This document shows, piece after piece, positions 54,561 through 63,826 of a stretch of DNA of 64,000 bases. The notes below the pieces were generated by a model. The model was given only the letters and a program-made list of their open reading frames with translations. It had not been told where the DNA came from and searched no databases. Location of the stretch: assembly GCF_002007205.1 (NCBI RefSeq), contig NZ_LAZS01000005.1, forward strand, positions 806,001 through 870,000, in the 5' to 3' direction. The position numbers were made by a program, and so were the translations under genes. The DNA comes from Ensifer adhaerens. GTDB taxonomy: Bacteria > Pseudomonadota > Alphaproteobacteria > Rhizobiales > Rhizobiaceae. How positions within the stretch are numbered: position 1 is the first letter of the stretch; each line of letters begins with the position of its first letter.

Positions 54561-54590
54561 AAGGCCCCGGTTCGTCCGGGGCCTTTGTCG
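54561..54590 (+). terminator. terminator after petC
   Basis: AAGGCCCCGG / CCGGGGCCTT (10 bp), loop TTCGT, then TGTCG. It is 41 bases past the petC stop and lies before the convergent S41 gene. The U-tract is short, so efficiency is unclear. Confidence 0.65.
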
Positions 54591-54643
54591 TTTCAGGATA
54601 GCGGACCAGTCGTCGCAGGTTGACGTTCTGTATGAAACGGCCG

Positions 54644-55795
54644 TCATCCGGAGGCGAGTGCGATGGCCTTTTCCAGGAAACGGTCGCGGCCGGATTCGAT
54701 GTCGTGCGTCGTCATCGCCATCGGCACGTCAGGGACAATGCCTACGCCTTCGAATTCGGTCCCATCCGGAAAGTACTGCCGTTTGGCACCGACCCAGAGA
54801 CGCATGCCGGCTCCGAGGTCCTGAAAAAACGGTTGGCCGCTCGATCCCATTGTCGTCTCGCCAACGATCATCCCGCGTCCGTTGTCCTTAAACGGCATCA
54901 GGAAATCTTCTGCGGCCGATCCCGTGTCGCGATCCGCCAACAGAACGATGCGGCCCGTGTAGTGGTCACGAATTGGCTCGATCGTCTCCGAGGGAACGGT
55001 GATCTGGGTGCTCGCCATGCCCCTGGCGATTTCGAGCCCAGTGTGTCTTGGCGTGGTCGCCTTCCAGGTGCGATAAGGTCTGTCCATCAGTCGCGCCAAG
55101 AGCTTGAACGGTGTGTTTCCGCCGCCGTTCCCGCGGAGATCGACGATGAGCGCCGGCCGGTGCTGCACCTGATCGACAAAGTGGACGGCAGTTGCTTCGA
55201 GCTCGTCGGCCTCGAAACTCGGAATTTTCAGGACCGGAATGCCGGTAACCAGCTTCAGCGCCGTCGCTGGAGTGCTCTGCGGCAAGACGAACTCGCCCTT
55301 TCGGATACTGGCCCGTTTTCCGTCCGATAACTGAAGCGAGACACTGTCCGGGAACAGGTAGGGGCGCCGAAACAGGTTTGCGCGCGCGGCGCGGCCACTG
55401 GACGCAGAAAGATACGGCTGCTTCGCGGCCACGAAATCTTCTACAGGCTGATCGTCGATCTCGACGATCCTTGTCCCAATCGGTACCGAGGGCTGAGCGG
55501 AGCGGAGAACTGTCCAGCCCTCAGAGAGGTCGTGGACTGCAATGCCGAGACATGCTCCGTGGCTGCGCCACAGCCATTCGTCATCAAACGCGGTGTGTCC
55601 ATTGCGCAGTGCTGCTACCAATCGCATGGTCGCCAGATCAAATTCGCGCCGATCCCCAAGACCCACGATTTCGGCCAGGTAAGCGCCGAAGAGGTCATCG
55701 AAGGCGGAAATGCTCTCGCAATGCGCAAAGCACAGTCTTACTGCCGTGTGTATCCGTGCCGGAACAAGTGTTCGCATGATGTCGGATACGTTCAC
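54644..55795 (-). CDS. S41-family peptidase-like protein
   Basis: A 383-aa protein with a helical N-terminal region, then PDZ-like and S41-core features: ALIVDLRGNGGGNTPFKLL, LLADRDTGSAAEDFLMPF (candidate nucleophile Ser) and GMIVGETTMGSSGQPF. The Lys of Ctp-type catalytic dyads is absent, so it resembles the tricorn-like or inactive branches. No clear signal peptide. GTG at 55795 has GGAG 7 bases upstream and fits better than the TTG at 55855. Codon use looks less GC-biased than its neighbours by eye. Converges with petC. Confidence 0.7.
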   Translation of the reverse strand: MNVSDIMRTLVPARIHTAVRLCFAHCESISAFDDLFGAYLAEIVGLGDRREFDLATMRLVAALRNGHTAFDDEWLWRSHGACLGIAVHDLSEGWTVLRSAQPSVPIGTRIVEIDDQPVEDFVAAKQPYLSASSGRAARANLFRRPYLFPDSVSLQLSDGKRASIRKGEFVLPQSTPATALKLVTGIPVLKIPSFEADELEATAVHFVDQVQHRPALIVDLRGNGGGNTPFKLLARLMDRPYRTWKATTPRHTGLEIARGMASTQITVPSETIEPIRDHYTGRIVLLADRDTGSAAEDFLMPFKDNGRGMIVGETTMGSSGQPFFQDLGAGMRLWVGAKRQYFPDGTEFEGVGIVPDVPMAMTTHDIESGRDRFLEKAIALASG

Positions 55796-56026
55796 CACCT
55801 GTCTCCGCCAGTCACTGATTCTCGGAGAAGCTTGCCATGGCCAGTCGCTGCGCAACAGTCGCGGCCGGTCCTGTTCCCGACGCCAGCGCTTTGTGGATGG
55901 CAGCCACAGGGCGGGCCGTTCGAAAAGCGCTCGCGCGTGTTAAGCAATTTTTCATATTAAAGTTGTGCTTGGCGCGCGCACGCGTAAAAGGGCGCGTCAC
56001 TAGTACATTCAGGGGATTGATATCCG

Positions 56027-56410
56027 ATGTCTATTTTATTCAGGCGGCTGGCGACGGCCGCAGCGATTGGTCTTGCCTTCGTTCCGGGCATTGCCCAGGC
56101 GGAAAGTTATTCCACGCTCACCAACCAGGGCTATGCCACCGGCAAGCTTTCCAGAGGCAAATCCGGCGCCTGGGGTTGGGTCGTTGGCAACGGCGAGAAG
56201 AAGTTCTTCTGCCGGATGAATGTCGCCTCGGCCTACGTCAGCAAGAAGGAGATGGTGAGCTTCACCTCAAGCGGCCGAATGCTCAAGATCGACCGTGCGA
56301 CCTATGACGGCATGCTCGGCGGGCCGGACCCGGACAAGCCCTATTTGAAGGATCTTCAGGCCGGTCGCGTCAAGGCCGCTCACGTGGGCGGTTGCTCGCC
56401 GCTGCGCTGA
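56027..56410 (+). CDS. small exported protein, 127 aa
   Basis: A hypothetical exported protein with a signal peptide (SILFRRLATAAAIGLAFVPG, cleavage near AQA at about residue 25). The mature ~102 residues include aromatic residues (WGWVVG), a Cys in FFCRMNVAS and another in the final GGCSPLR, able to form one disulfide. No known family recognised. The ATG at 56027 has GGGGATTG upstream. A small, separate gene in a 1-kb stretch otherwise lacking genes. Confidence 0.7.
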   Translation: MSILFRRLATAAAIGLAFVPGIAQAESYSTLTNQGYATGKLSRGKSGAWGWVVGNGEKKFFCRMNVASAYVSKKEMVSFTSSGRMLKIDRATYDGMLGGPDPDKPYLKDLQAGRVKAAHVGGCSPLR

Positions 56411-56715
56411 ACCGGCTCGGCCTGCCGCGCGATTCCCGGAACCGTAGGCGGCCGGAACCGGAAAGCATTGTGAAGTTCGAAGCACTACAGCTTCCGCTGG
56501 GCCTTTGAAGTGAAGACAGCGTGGGCCGCCGGCTAGGCGTCGCGCGGTAGATCGCCCCGACAATTTCGGCGCACCTTCGCCGTACCTGCTGGCGGTTCGA
56601 TCGCGTCGCTGTGCGGATCGGAAGCGATCGGTCGCTTTTCTTCCCTGATATCCCGCAAACGAAAACGGCCCCATCGCAAGACGGGGCCGTTTTCTTTTTG
56701 CTTCTTCGAAGCCGG
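56411..56715. other. 305-bp region between exported protein gene and rgsE
   Basis: No gene. It contains a weak hairpin at 56622-56637 (AAGCGA / TCGCTT) followed by TTCTTCC, and the strong terminator at 56661-56700. Otherwise plain GC-rich spacer sequence. Confidence 0.6.
56661..56700. terminator. terminator shared by the exported protein gene and rgsE
   Basis: GAAAACGGCCCC / GGGGCCGTTTTC (12 bp, perfect) with a 10-base loop, then TTTTTG on the plus strand and GTTTGC on the minus strand. Strong U-tract for plus-strand transcripts, and a fair one for the convergent rgsE transcript. Confidence 0.85.
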
Positions 56716-59700
56716 TTAGCTGAAGCGGCCGGCGGCGTGGGCGAGCATCGTGTAGACCTTGCCGGTATCCGACGTCAGGTAGGTCTGAGTGATGCGCTTG
56801 TCCGGGTCGTTGCGGGCAACGTCGGCAAGCAGCTTCTCGAAATCGGCGATGTAGCGGTCGACGGCGGTGCGGAATTCCGGTTCGCGGTCGTACTTGCGCT
56901 TGATCTCGTCGAAGGTCTGCTGGCCCTTCAGCGTGTAGAGGCGACGGGTGAACACGTCGCGCTCGCCGCGCTGGTAGCGGCGCCACAGCTCGACCGAGGC
57001 ATCGTGATCGATGGCGCGGGCGATATCGACCGAAAGCGAGTTCAGCGATTCAACCACGTGGCGCGGGTTGCGGCTGTCGCCGGTGCGGGCCGTCGGCTGG
57101 GCCTCGGCCGGGCGCTGGGGTGCCGGCGAGGGTGCTTCCTCGCGCGAGGCCGCACGCAGCAGATCCCGCATCCAGCCGCCGCCTTCGGCGACCTCGTTGC
57201 TGACCGCCTGCGACGGCGCCGGTTGGCGAACGGCAGGCTGTTCGATGCCGAGGCTGCCGCGCAGCGCCGGAGCCGGCTCCTGGCGGCGTGGCTGCTCGAC
57301 GACGGGCTGCTGGGCGACGGGCTGCTGGACGAGGGGCTGCTGCGTCACCTGGGCGGCCGGCTGCGGCTGCGGCGCTGGCTGTTGCTGCTGCACCGGACGG
57401 GCGACCGGAGCGGCGGCCGGCTGCTGGCGCAGCGGCTGGGCCACTTCGAGCTGCGTCGAGGACTTGCCGATGATGTCGGACAGTTCCTGCAGCGCCTTGA
57501 TCTGCTCGCCGACGGCGCGGCGCATGACAGCCGCATTTTCCTTGGCTTCTTCCGGCAGGTCGAAGGCGCCGCGCTTCAGCTCTTCGCGGGTCATGTCGAG
57601 TTCCTTGCGGATCTCGCCGGCCGAGCGACGGATCTCGTCGGTAGCACCGCTGAAGCGGCCGATCGCCTCGTCGATCGCCACGCGAACGGCGTCACGAAGC
57701 TGGTCTGCAACGCCATCGGACTTCTTGCCGCTCTCGGCAAGCATGCGCTCGATGTCGGACACGGAGGCCGCAACGCTGCCGCGCAGACGCGAGGCGACTT
57801 CCTTGGAGCGCTCCTCGGCATTGGCAAAGGCGCCCTCGATCGACGCGCCGGCGTCTTCGCCGACCTTGGCGATCGCCTGGCGAAGGGCTTCCGATGCGCC
57901 GAGCGCACGGCCTTCGACCGAGGAGAGTGTCTTGTTCACGTCCGCAAACGAGGTCTCGACACCGGAACGAAGCGTATTGGCGATCTGGCGCGAACGCTCC
58001 TCGGCGCGGCTGAAGACCTGCTCCACCGAGGCACCGGCTTCGTCACCGGCCTGGGCCAGCGTGTTGCGCATCGCTTCTGCCGCTTCTGCCGCGCGCTGTT
58101 CGGCGCTGGTCAGAAGACGACCGACATCCGAGAAGGACTGCTGGATGCCGCTGCGCAGGTTGCCGGCAACGAGACCCGAACGCTCTTCGGCGCGTTGGAA
58201 GGCGCCGTCGACGAAGCCCTCGAGCGCACGCATCGTGCGTTCGATTTCTTCCGAGCGCTGCACGAGGCCGACCGACAGGGTGCGAAGGGCATCCTGGCGC
58301 TCCTCGAGCGTGCTGACGAGGTTCGACTGGGCGGCGCCGAGCAGGTCCGAGGCCTGGCCGAGCACCCGCGAGTGGTCCTCGAAGCGGCCGACGATGCCGC
58401 CGATCTGCGACAGCGTCGAGGCCGAGATATCCGAGAGCTTGTCGACCTTGCCTTCGATGAGGCGGGTGGAAGTCGACAGCATGTCGGAGGCCTGGCGGGT
58501 CGATTCCGATACGCGGGCAATCGTCGATTCCAGACGCTGGTCCATTTCGCCGAGGTTGCTGCTCGCCTGGTCGATGACCGTGGCGATGGCCGCATTGTTA
58601 TTGGCGAGCTGGTCGATCAGGCCCATGGCGGTCGACTGCAGACGGTTTTCGACCATCTTCATCGCCTTTGCCGTCTCTTCGGCGCGGTAGGAGATCGCGT
58701 TCAGCGTCTCGCCCGTGCGCTCGGCGATAGCGTTGACCAGAGCGGCGTTTTCCGCACGCAGGCGGTCGGCGCTTTCCTGGGTCACGGCGGCGATGCGTTC
58801 GGCTGCCTCGCGGCCGGTCGCGGCATACTGGTCGATGACCGGGCGTGCCTGCTCGTCGATCAGGCGCGACAGCTCCATCGAACGGCCGGCGAGCATCGAG
58901 TTGAGTTCGCGGGTGCGCTCGTCGAGCGTGTTGCGGATCGCGTCGCCACGGGCTTCCAGTGCCTTCTCGGTATTGGTGAGGCCCTGGTGGATGCTGTCGG
59001 CATGGTTGGCGATCTGGCTGTGCGTCGCGGCCAGCCGGGCGGACGCCGTATCCGCCGCATCGGCGATCGAGCGGGCGAGTTCGGCGTGACGGGCTGCGGT
59101 GGCTGCCGCCTTCTGCTCGATCGAGTTGGCAAGCTCGGCGTGACGGGTGGCCGTGGCGGCTGCCGTCTGGTCGATCGTGTTGGCGAAATCCGCCTGGCGA
59201 GCGGCAAGTGCGGAGGCGAAGTCGTCGCCGGCCTTCGACAGAAGCCCAGCCGAGCGGACGGCTTCCGCGTCGATATCCTGGGCGGCATCGTTGATTGCGC
59301 CACGAAGGCTGCTCACGAGGCCAGCGGCCTTGTCTTCGATGCGCACGGCTTCAGCGTCGAATTCCTGCGCGACATCGCCAACGGCGTTGCGAAGCGTGTT
59401 GACGAGGCCCGCAGCCTTGTCCTCGATGCGCACGGCTTCCGAGCCGAACTCTTCCGCCACGCCGCCAAACGCGCTGCGCAGGTGACCGACGATATCGGAC
59501 GTCTTGCCTTCGAGGCGGGCGGCCTCGGCGTCCAGATCCTGCGTTGCTTCGCTGACAGCGCCACGCAGGCTGCTGACCAGAACGGCCGCCTTGCCCTCGA
59601 TGGTGCGATTGACGTTGTCGAGGCCGATGTTGAGGGCACGATCCATCGTGCCGAGACGCTCGGCGATGCGTTCCGCACCAGACTCGATGGCGCCGGAGAT

Positions 59701-62700
59701 CCGGGTCGCCGCCATTTCGCTCATGCGATCGATGTCGCCAGCCCGTTCGCCGAGGCTGTCGGCGATGCGCTGTCCGGCGCCATTGACGATGTCACTGACG
59801 CTGCCGACGCTGTCGCGAACCCGGTCTTCGAGCGAGCTGAGGCTGACTTCCAGACGCAGGCCGGTATCATCGACCAGCGTGTTGACGTCGCTGACGCTGC
59901 CGCGAATGCGGTCCTGAAGGACGCCGAGGCTGTTTTCGATGAGCGTGCCGGTTTCGCCGACGATCGAGCCGACGCTGCTGACACTGCCGCGGATCCGGTC
60001 TTCAAGCGCGTTGAGGCCACCTTCGACGCGGGCTGCCGCGTCGTCGACGACGGAGCCGACATTGGTGACGCTGCCGCGAATGCGGTTTTCGAGCGCGCCG
60101 AGGTTGCTTTCGATCCGTGCGCCGGTGTCGTCGACCACTGCGCCGACATTGCCGACGGTGCCACGAATGCGGTCTTCCAGCACGCCGACGCGGGTTTCAA
60201 TATGCATGCCCGTTTCATCGACGATCGAGCCGATGTTGCCGGCGCTTTCGCGCATGCGTTCTTCAAGAGCGCCAAGGCTCGTCTCGACACGCAGGCCGGT
60301 ATCATCGAGCCGGTCGTTGATGCCGTTGATCGACATGTCGACGCGGTTGGTGAGGCTGTCGGCCGCCAGGCTGATCTGGGTGGCGGTTTCGGCCAGACGC
60401 TCGGCAATATGGCCCGTGGTCGAGCGCATGCGGCTGTCGAGCGCTTCGCCGCTGCGGTCGATGACGCCGGCGAGTGCCGACTGGCGCTCTTCGAGCGACA
60501 TTTCCAGCATGCTGGCGCTGGTGGCGAGCGTCGTGGCGATCGCCGTCGACTGATCGGCAAGCATGCCTTCGAGCTGGTCGCGGCCCTGGCCGACGGCAAG
60601 GTTGATGGCGTTGATGCGGTCGTCGAGCGTGACGCGGATCTGTTCGTGCGTCGACGACAGGGTGTCGCGCAGGTGTTCGGCCCGGCCGCTCAGCGTCTCC
60701 TCGATTTCAGCGGCCTTGCCGGCGAGCGACGCGGTCGCTTCGGTGGTGCGTGCCGTCAGAGCATCGGCGATGTGCGCGCTGGTCTCGGTCAGCGTGTCGG
60801 ATATCTTGCTGACACGGCCGCTCAGGTCCTCGGCAATGCGGGCGCTCGTCTGGGTAAGGGTGTCCGAAATCAGGCTGACGCGGCCGCCGAGGTTTTCGGC
60901 AATCGTGTTGACGCTCTCGGACAGCTTCTGCTCAATGTCGCCGACGCGATCGGTCATGGTTTCGGCCACGGCGGTTGCCCGGAAGGTCAGGCTGTCGGCC
61001 ACGTCTTCGGCGTGACGGCTCAGCGTGTTGGCCATCTCGTTGGCGCGCGACGACATAGTCGAGGTGATCGCGGCGGCGCGCTCGGCGAGCACGCCGTCAA
61101 GCGCCGACGTCTGGCTGGTGAGCGCATCGGAGATCGCTTCGCCGCGTTCGGAAAGTACGCGCTCCAGCCGGTCGGCCGTGCCGCTGACGGCGTTGTCGAT
61201 CGAATCCGCGCCCATGGAGAGGATGGTCGAAAGCGCGAGCGTGCGTTCCGACAGGGTGTTGTCGAGACGGTGCTGGCTGGCGGCGATCGCGCTGGTGATC
61301 TCGTCAGTCGAACCGCTGAGCGTCTGCTCGATGCGGGCATGCGCGGCCTGCAATCCGTCGACGAAGGCGGCGGTGCGGCTGTCGAGACCTTCGGTCAGGC
61401 GCTGTTCGCTCGTCGTCAGTGCGGTCGAAAGTGCGTCCGCACGCTGGCCGAAGCCGTTCTCGATGCGGTCCTGAGCCTGGGTGAGGGCGCCCATGAGGCC
61501 GCTGGTCTTTTCCGAGAGCACAGCGTCGATGCGGCTGTGCGCATCGCCGATCATGGTGCCGAGCTCGGTGGTGCGGCTCGCGATCGTTTCCTCGATAAAG
61601 TCCTGGGTCGCGCCGAGCGTGGTCGCAAGCGTCAGCGACTGATCGGAGAGCGCAGAGCCGATCTTCTCGATGCTGCTGTCGAGCGCGCCGCCGATCGCTT
61701 CCGAGCCGCCCGAGACGGTCTCGTTGATCCGGTGCAGGCTTTCCATGAGCTTGGTGTCGAGCAGGCTCGCGCGCTTGTCGAAGGCGGAGGCAAACTCGTG
61801 GAAGCGCTCATCGAAGGCCGTTGCCAGATGACCGACCGTCGTCTGCAGCTTTTCTTCGAAGAAGCCGCCGCGCAGGTCGAGGTCCATGATCGCGTCGTCG
61901 GCGCTGGAGCGCAGGCTCTGGCGGAAGCTCGCGCCCTTTTCGTCGAGCGTGGCGTTGAGGGAAGCGAGCACGTGGTCGAGGCCACCGGTGATCGCCTGCT
62001 GGCCGACGCTGAGGCTCTCGTTGAGGTCGCGGGTGCGGGCGATCAGCGTTTCGTTAAGCTGGCGCGCACGTTCGTTGAGCGCCGCATTCAGCTTCTCGGT
62101 GCTGGCATCGAGCGAGGAGGCGCGCGTTTCGAACTGGCTGAGCAGATCCTCGCCGCGCTTCGTCAGCGTGTCGCTCAGTTGGTCGAGCCGGGTGTCGAAT
62201 TCGGTGCTGAGGCCAAGGCCGGCTGCGGTGAGGCCTGAGAGCAGCGCATCGGTGCGGGTCGTCAGCATCGTGCCGATCGACTGCAGCGCGCCGTCGGACT
62301 TCTCGCTGAGGGCGGCGGCGCGGGTGTCGATCAGCGAGGCAAAGGCTTCGCCCGAGATCGCGATGCGCGAGGCGATGTCTTCGCTCGCCTGTTCCAGATC
62401 GTCCTTCAGCTTGCCATGGGCACCTGAAATTGCCGAGCGGATGCGCTCGGAATGGCCAATGATGGCTTCGCGCTCAAGGCCGAGTTCCTGCACCAGCGTG
62501 CGCACGCGCAGCTCGTTCTCGCTGTAGCTGCGTTCAAGGGCGTTGACCTCGGAATGCACGAGCGTTTCGAGTTCGGTGGCGCGGGCAATGGTGCGCTCGA
62601 TGCCTTCGTTCATCGCCGAAACTTCGCGGCGGACAGCCTGACCAACGGTCATGACGCGATCGGCAGCAGCCGTTTCCGGCTCGGCAAGGCGGAGTGCGAC

Positions 62701-63288
62701 TTCCGCCATCGAGCGCGCGGCGTTGCGCAGTTCCTGCGCGCGGGCGATCATGATGGCGAAGGAGAAGAACAGCATGATCGGCAGCACGATGCCGATCGCG
62801 ACGCCGACGGCGCCAGGGGTGGCGGCGAGGTCGCTCAGCGAGCGGATCTGCCAGATCTGCGGCCCGTAAAGAAGGTTGGCGACGCCAAGGCCGGCGACTG
62901 CCCAGACGACCGACACCAGCGCAGCAACGCGGATCGCGGCGCGATTGGAGCGCACGTCGAGCGCGCGCAGCATCGCAGCCGGCGAACGGCGGCCATCGTC
63001 GTTGGCGGCGGAAAGGGACGGGGACTTGGGCGCAGGTTCCGGAGCGAGCGTCTTGGCCGCTTCTGCAGCACGTGCCCCGCGGGACTGTTCCGGCTGAGGC
63101 CGTGCTTTCTTGTTCTGATCGGGCGTCGCCGCCTGATTGGTGGGCTGAGACACATTTTCCTCCGGATCATCCAAGGAAGTCTTGTCATTCGGGCTCGATG
63201 CAAGCTCGTCGAAATCAATCTTCAGGGCCGCTTCCAGAGCCTGGAACGCCTTTTCGTCGATCGACTCATTGCTCTTTTTCGTCGCCAT
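56716..63288 (-). CDS. rgsE: giant polar-growth ring protein (RgsE/GPR-like)
   Basis: A 2190-aa inner-membrane protein. It has a ~118-residue charged cytoplasmic N-terminus, two membrane helices (about 119-141 and 160-182), then ~1700 residues of almost continuous coiled-coil-like helix, a Gln/Pro-rich linker (QQPAAAPVARPVQQQQ), and a conserved ~110-residue C-terminal domain (from VESLNSLSVDIARAIDHDA to AAGRFS). The layout and length match Agrobacterium GPR (Growth Pole Ring, 2115 aa) and S. meliloti RgsE, which organise the growth pole with Tol-Pal. The start at 63288 has GAGG 9 bases upstream. An ATG five codons earlier has a badly spaced site. The helix is built from 22- and 29-residue repeats. 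Confidence 0.9.
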   Translation of the reverse strand: MATKKSNESIDEKAFQALEAALKIDFDELASSPNDKTSLDDPEENVSQPTNQAATPDQNKKARPQPEQSRGARAAEAAKTLAPEPAPKSPSLSAANDDGRRSPAAMLRALDVRSNRAAIRVAALVSVVWAVAGLGVANLLYGPQIWQIRSLSDLAATPGAVGVAIGIVLPIMLFFSFAIMIARAQELRNAARSMAEVALRLAEPETAAADRVMTVGQAVRREVSAMNEGIERTIARATELETLVHSEVNALERSYSENELRVRTLVQELGLEREAIIGHSERIRSAISGAHGKLKDDLEQASEDIASRIAISGEAFASLIDTRAAALSEKSDGALQSIGTMLTTRTDALLSGLTAAGLGLSTEFDTRLDQLSDTLTKRGEDLLSQFETRASSLDASTEKLNAALNERARQLNETLIARTRDLNESLSVGQQAITGGLDHVLASLNATLDEKGASFRQSLRSSADDAIMDLDLRGGFFEEKLQTTVGHLATAFDERFHEFASAFDKRASLLDTKLMESLHRINETVSGGSEAIGGALDSSIEKIGSALSDQSLTLATTLGATQDFIEETIASRTTELGTMIGDAHSRIDAVLSEKTSGLMGALTQAQDRIENGFGQRADALSTALTTSEQRLTEGLDSRTAAFVDGLQAAHARIEQTLSGSTDEITSAIAASQHRLDNTLSERTLALSTILSMGADSIDNAVSGTADRLERVLSERGEAISDALTSQTSALDGVLAERAAAITSTMSSRANEMANTLSRHAEDVADSLTFRATAVAETMTDRVGDIEQKLSESVNTIAENLGGRVSLISDTLTQTSARIAEDLSGRVSKISDTLTETSAHIADALTARTTEATASLAGKAAEIEETLSGRAEHLRDTLSSTHEQIRVTLDDRINAINLAVGQGRDQLEGMLADQSTAIATTLATSASMLEMSLEERQSALAGVIDRSGEALDSRMRSTTGHIAERLAETATQISLAADSLTNRVDMSINGINDRLDDTGLRVETSLGALEERMRESAGNIGSIVDETGMHIETRVGVLEDRIRGTVGNVGAVVDDTGARIESNLGALENRIRGSVTNVGSVVDDAAARVEGGLNALEDRIRGSVSSVGSIVGETGTLIENSLGVLQDRIRGSVSDVNTLVDDTGLRLEVSLSSLEDRVRDSVGSVSDIVNGAGQRIADSLGERAGDIDRMSEMAATRISGAIESGAERIAERLGTMDRALNIGLDNVNRTIEGKAAVLVSSLRGAVSEATQDLDAEAARLEGKTSDIVGHLRSAFGGVAEEFGSEAVRIEDKAAGLVNTLRNAVGDVAQEFDAEAVRIEDKAAGLVSSLRGAINDAAQDIDAEAVRSAGLLSKAGDDFASALAARQADFANTIDQTAAATATRHAELANSIEQKAAATAARHAELARSIADAADTASARLAATHSQIANHADSIHQGLTNTEKALEARGDAIRNTLDERTRELNSMLAGRSMELSRLIDEQARPVIDQYAATGREAAERIAAVTQESADRLRAENAALVNAIAERTGETLNAISYRAEETAKAMKMVENRLQSTAMGLIDQLANNNAAIATVIDQASSNLGEMDQRLESTIARVSESTRQASDMLSTSTRLIEGKVDKLSDISASTLSQIGGIVGRFEDHSRVLGQASDLLGAAQSNLVSTLEERQDALRTLSVGLVQRSEEIERTMRALEGFVDGAFQRAEERSGLVAGNLRSGIQQSFSDVGRLLTSAEQRAAEAAEAMRNTLAQAGDEAGASVEQVFSRAEERSRQIANTLRSGVETSFADVNKTLSSVEGRALGASEALRQAIAKVGEDAGASIEGAFANAEERSKEVASRLRGSVAASVSDIERMLAESGKKSDGVADQLRDAVRVAIDEAIGRFSGATDEIRRSAGEIRKELDMTREELKRGAFDLPEEAKENAAVMRRAVGEQIKALQELSDIIGKSSTQLEVAQPLRQQPAAAPVARPVQQQQPAPQPQPAAQVTQQPLVQQPVAQQPVVEQPRRQEPAPALRGSLGIEQPAVRQPAPSQAVSNEVAEGGGWMRDLLRAASREEAPSPAPQRPAEAQPTARTGDSRNPRHVVESLNSLSVDIARAIDHDASVELWRRYQRGERDVFTRRLYTLKGQQTFDEIKRKYDREPEFRTAVDRYIADFEKLLADVARNDPDKRITQTYLTSDTGKVYTMLAHAAGRFS
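59263..59523 (-). repeat. 29-residue (87-bp) repeat block B in rgsE
   Basis: Three units of exactly 87 bp (residues 1256-1342), each of the form AVRIEDKAAGLVxxLRxA plus (V/I)xDxAQxxDAE. A partial unit precedes (KAAVLVSSLRGAVSEATQ). The consensus differs from block A, so it is a separate amplification of the same length. Confidence 0.85.
59788..60309 (-). repeat. 29-residue (87-bp) repeat block A in rgsE
   Basis: Six units of exactly 87 bp (residues 994-1167), the first overlapping the end of the 22-residue array. Units are variants of VDDTGxRIExSLGALEDRIRG plus SVSSVGSI; positions of Val/Ile, Asp-Thr-Gly and Leu-Glu-Asp-Arg are kept. A partial seventh unit follows (VNGAGQRIADSLG). Four full turns of 7.25 residues fit a 29-mer. 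Confidence 0.9.
60280..61797 (-). repeat. 22-residue (66-bp) helical repeat array in rgsE
   Basis: Residues about 498-1003 divide without any gap into 23 units of exactly 22 residues. Units share a heptad-like start (for example RIDAVLSEKTSGLMGALTQA and RLTEGLDSRTAAFVDGLQAA): a hydrophobic residue at position 2, then Thr/Ser/Leu and a Leu/Ile near 13 and 17. This is the 2 x 11 pattern of apolipoprotein A1/E. Extra units without gaps are found further N-terminal. Confidence 0.85.
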
Positions 63289-63649
63289 AGGGATACGCCT
63301 CATTACCTTTTGCCCAGAATGGGAAACCAGCCTTTGGCCCGAACCGGGCAGGGCGTCTTCCTCATGGGCGGTGACGGCAAGATACGCGCATCGGATCTAC
63401 GCAATACCCTACTGATCACCCACTGCATTGCCTCGACGGATAGTCGCATTTGTGGCCGAAAGGGACCACGCGTCGAGCTTATCCACCGGAACGGTTGCCA
63501 TTTTCGTACGCGGGGCCGTTCCTAAGCGTATCGTAGTGACACATTAGCTGGGTTCTTACAATTAAGAGCGCTCGGGGTTGATTAAAATCCTAATGAAATC
63601 TTAATGGGATAGGGGCCTAAAAGCCCGAAAAGATAAGGAAATCAGGGAG

Positions 63650-63668
63650 TTTAACGGACGTTAACCAT
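63650..63668 (+). promoter_or_regulatory. CtrA-like site upstream of the Hpt gene
   Basis: TTTA, 7 bases, TTAACCAT: one mismatch to TTAA-N7-TTAA, and the second half equals the TTAACCAT half-site seen in alphaproteobacteria. A TATATT lies 19 bases after its TTAACC, so CtrA would sit over the -35 region. Confidence 0.55.
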
Positions 63669-63757
63669 TTCCCCAGAATCCTGCCTATATTGCGCCCGGT
63701 TTTAAGCCAATAGGTGCCGCGGCCCGCCGAAGATGGAAGTCTTGATAGTGCGGGCGG

Positions 63758-63785
63758 CGGCATCGCTCCTTGTGAAGCGATGCCG
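63758..63785 (+). repeat. hairpin in the Hpt gene leader
   Basis: CGGCATCGCT / AGCGATGCCG, 10 bp perfect with an 8-base loop, ending 41 bases before the ATG at 63827. No U-tract, so it is probably an RNA structure in the leader, not a terminator. Confidence 0.6.
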
Positions 63786-63826
63786 GAAACAGACCAACAT
63801 CAAACAAACAATAGGGAAATTGGCTC

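Larger units (their letters stand above)
63289..63826. other. 538-bp divergent region between rgsE and Hpt gene
   Basis: No gene. The half next to the Hpt gene is AT-rich and holds a CtrA-like site (63650-63668), a -10-like TATATT (63686-63691), a weaker CtrA-like match (63590-63605) and a strong hairpin (63758-63785). The rgsE side shows only an ordinary leader. Confidence 0.6.

Noticed and set aside
56611-62238. Open frame of 1875 codons on the strand opposite rgsE
   Set aside because: It is a mirror of the coiled-coil gene: a GC-rich, repeat-containing gene lacking stop codons in the complementary frame. No ribosome site or domain. The minus-strand protein matches a known family.
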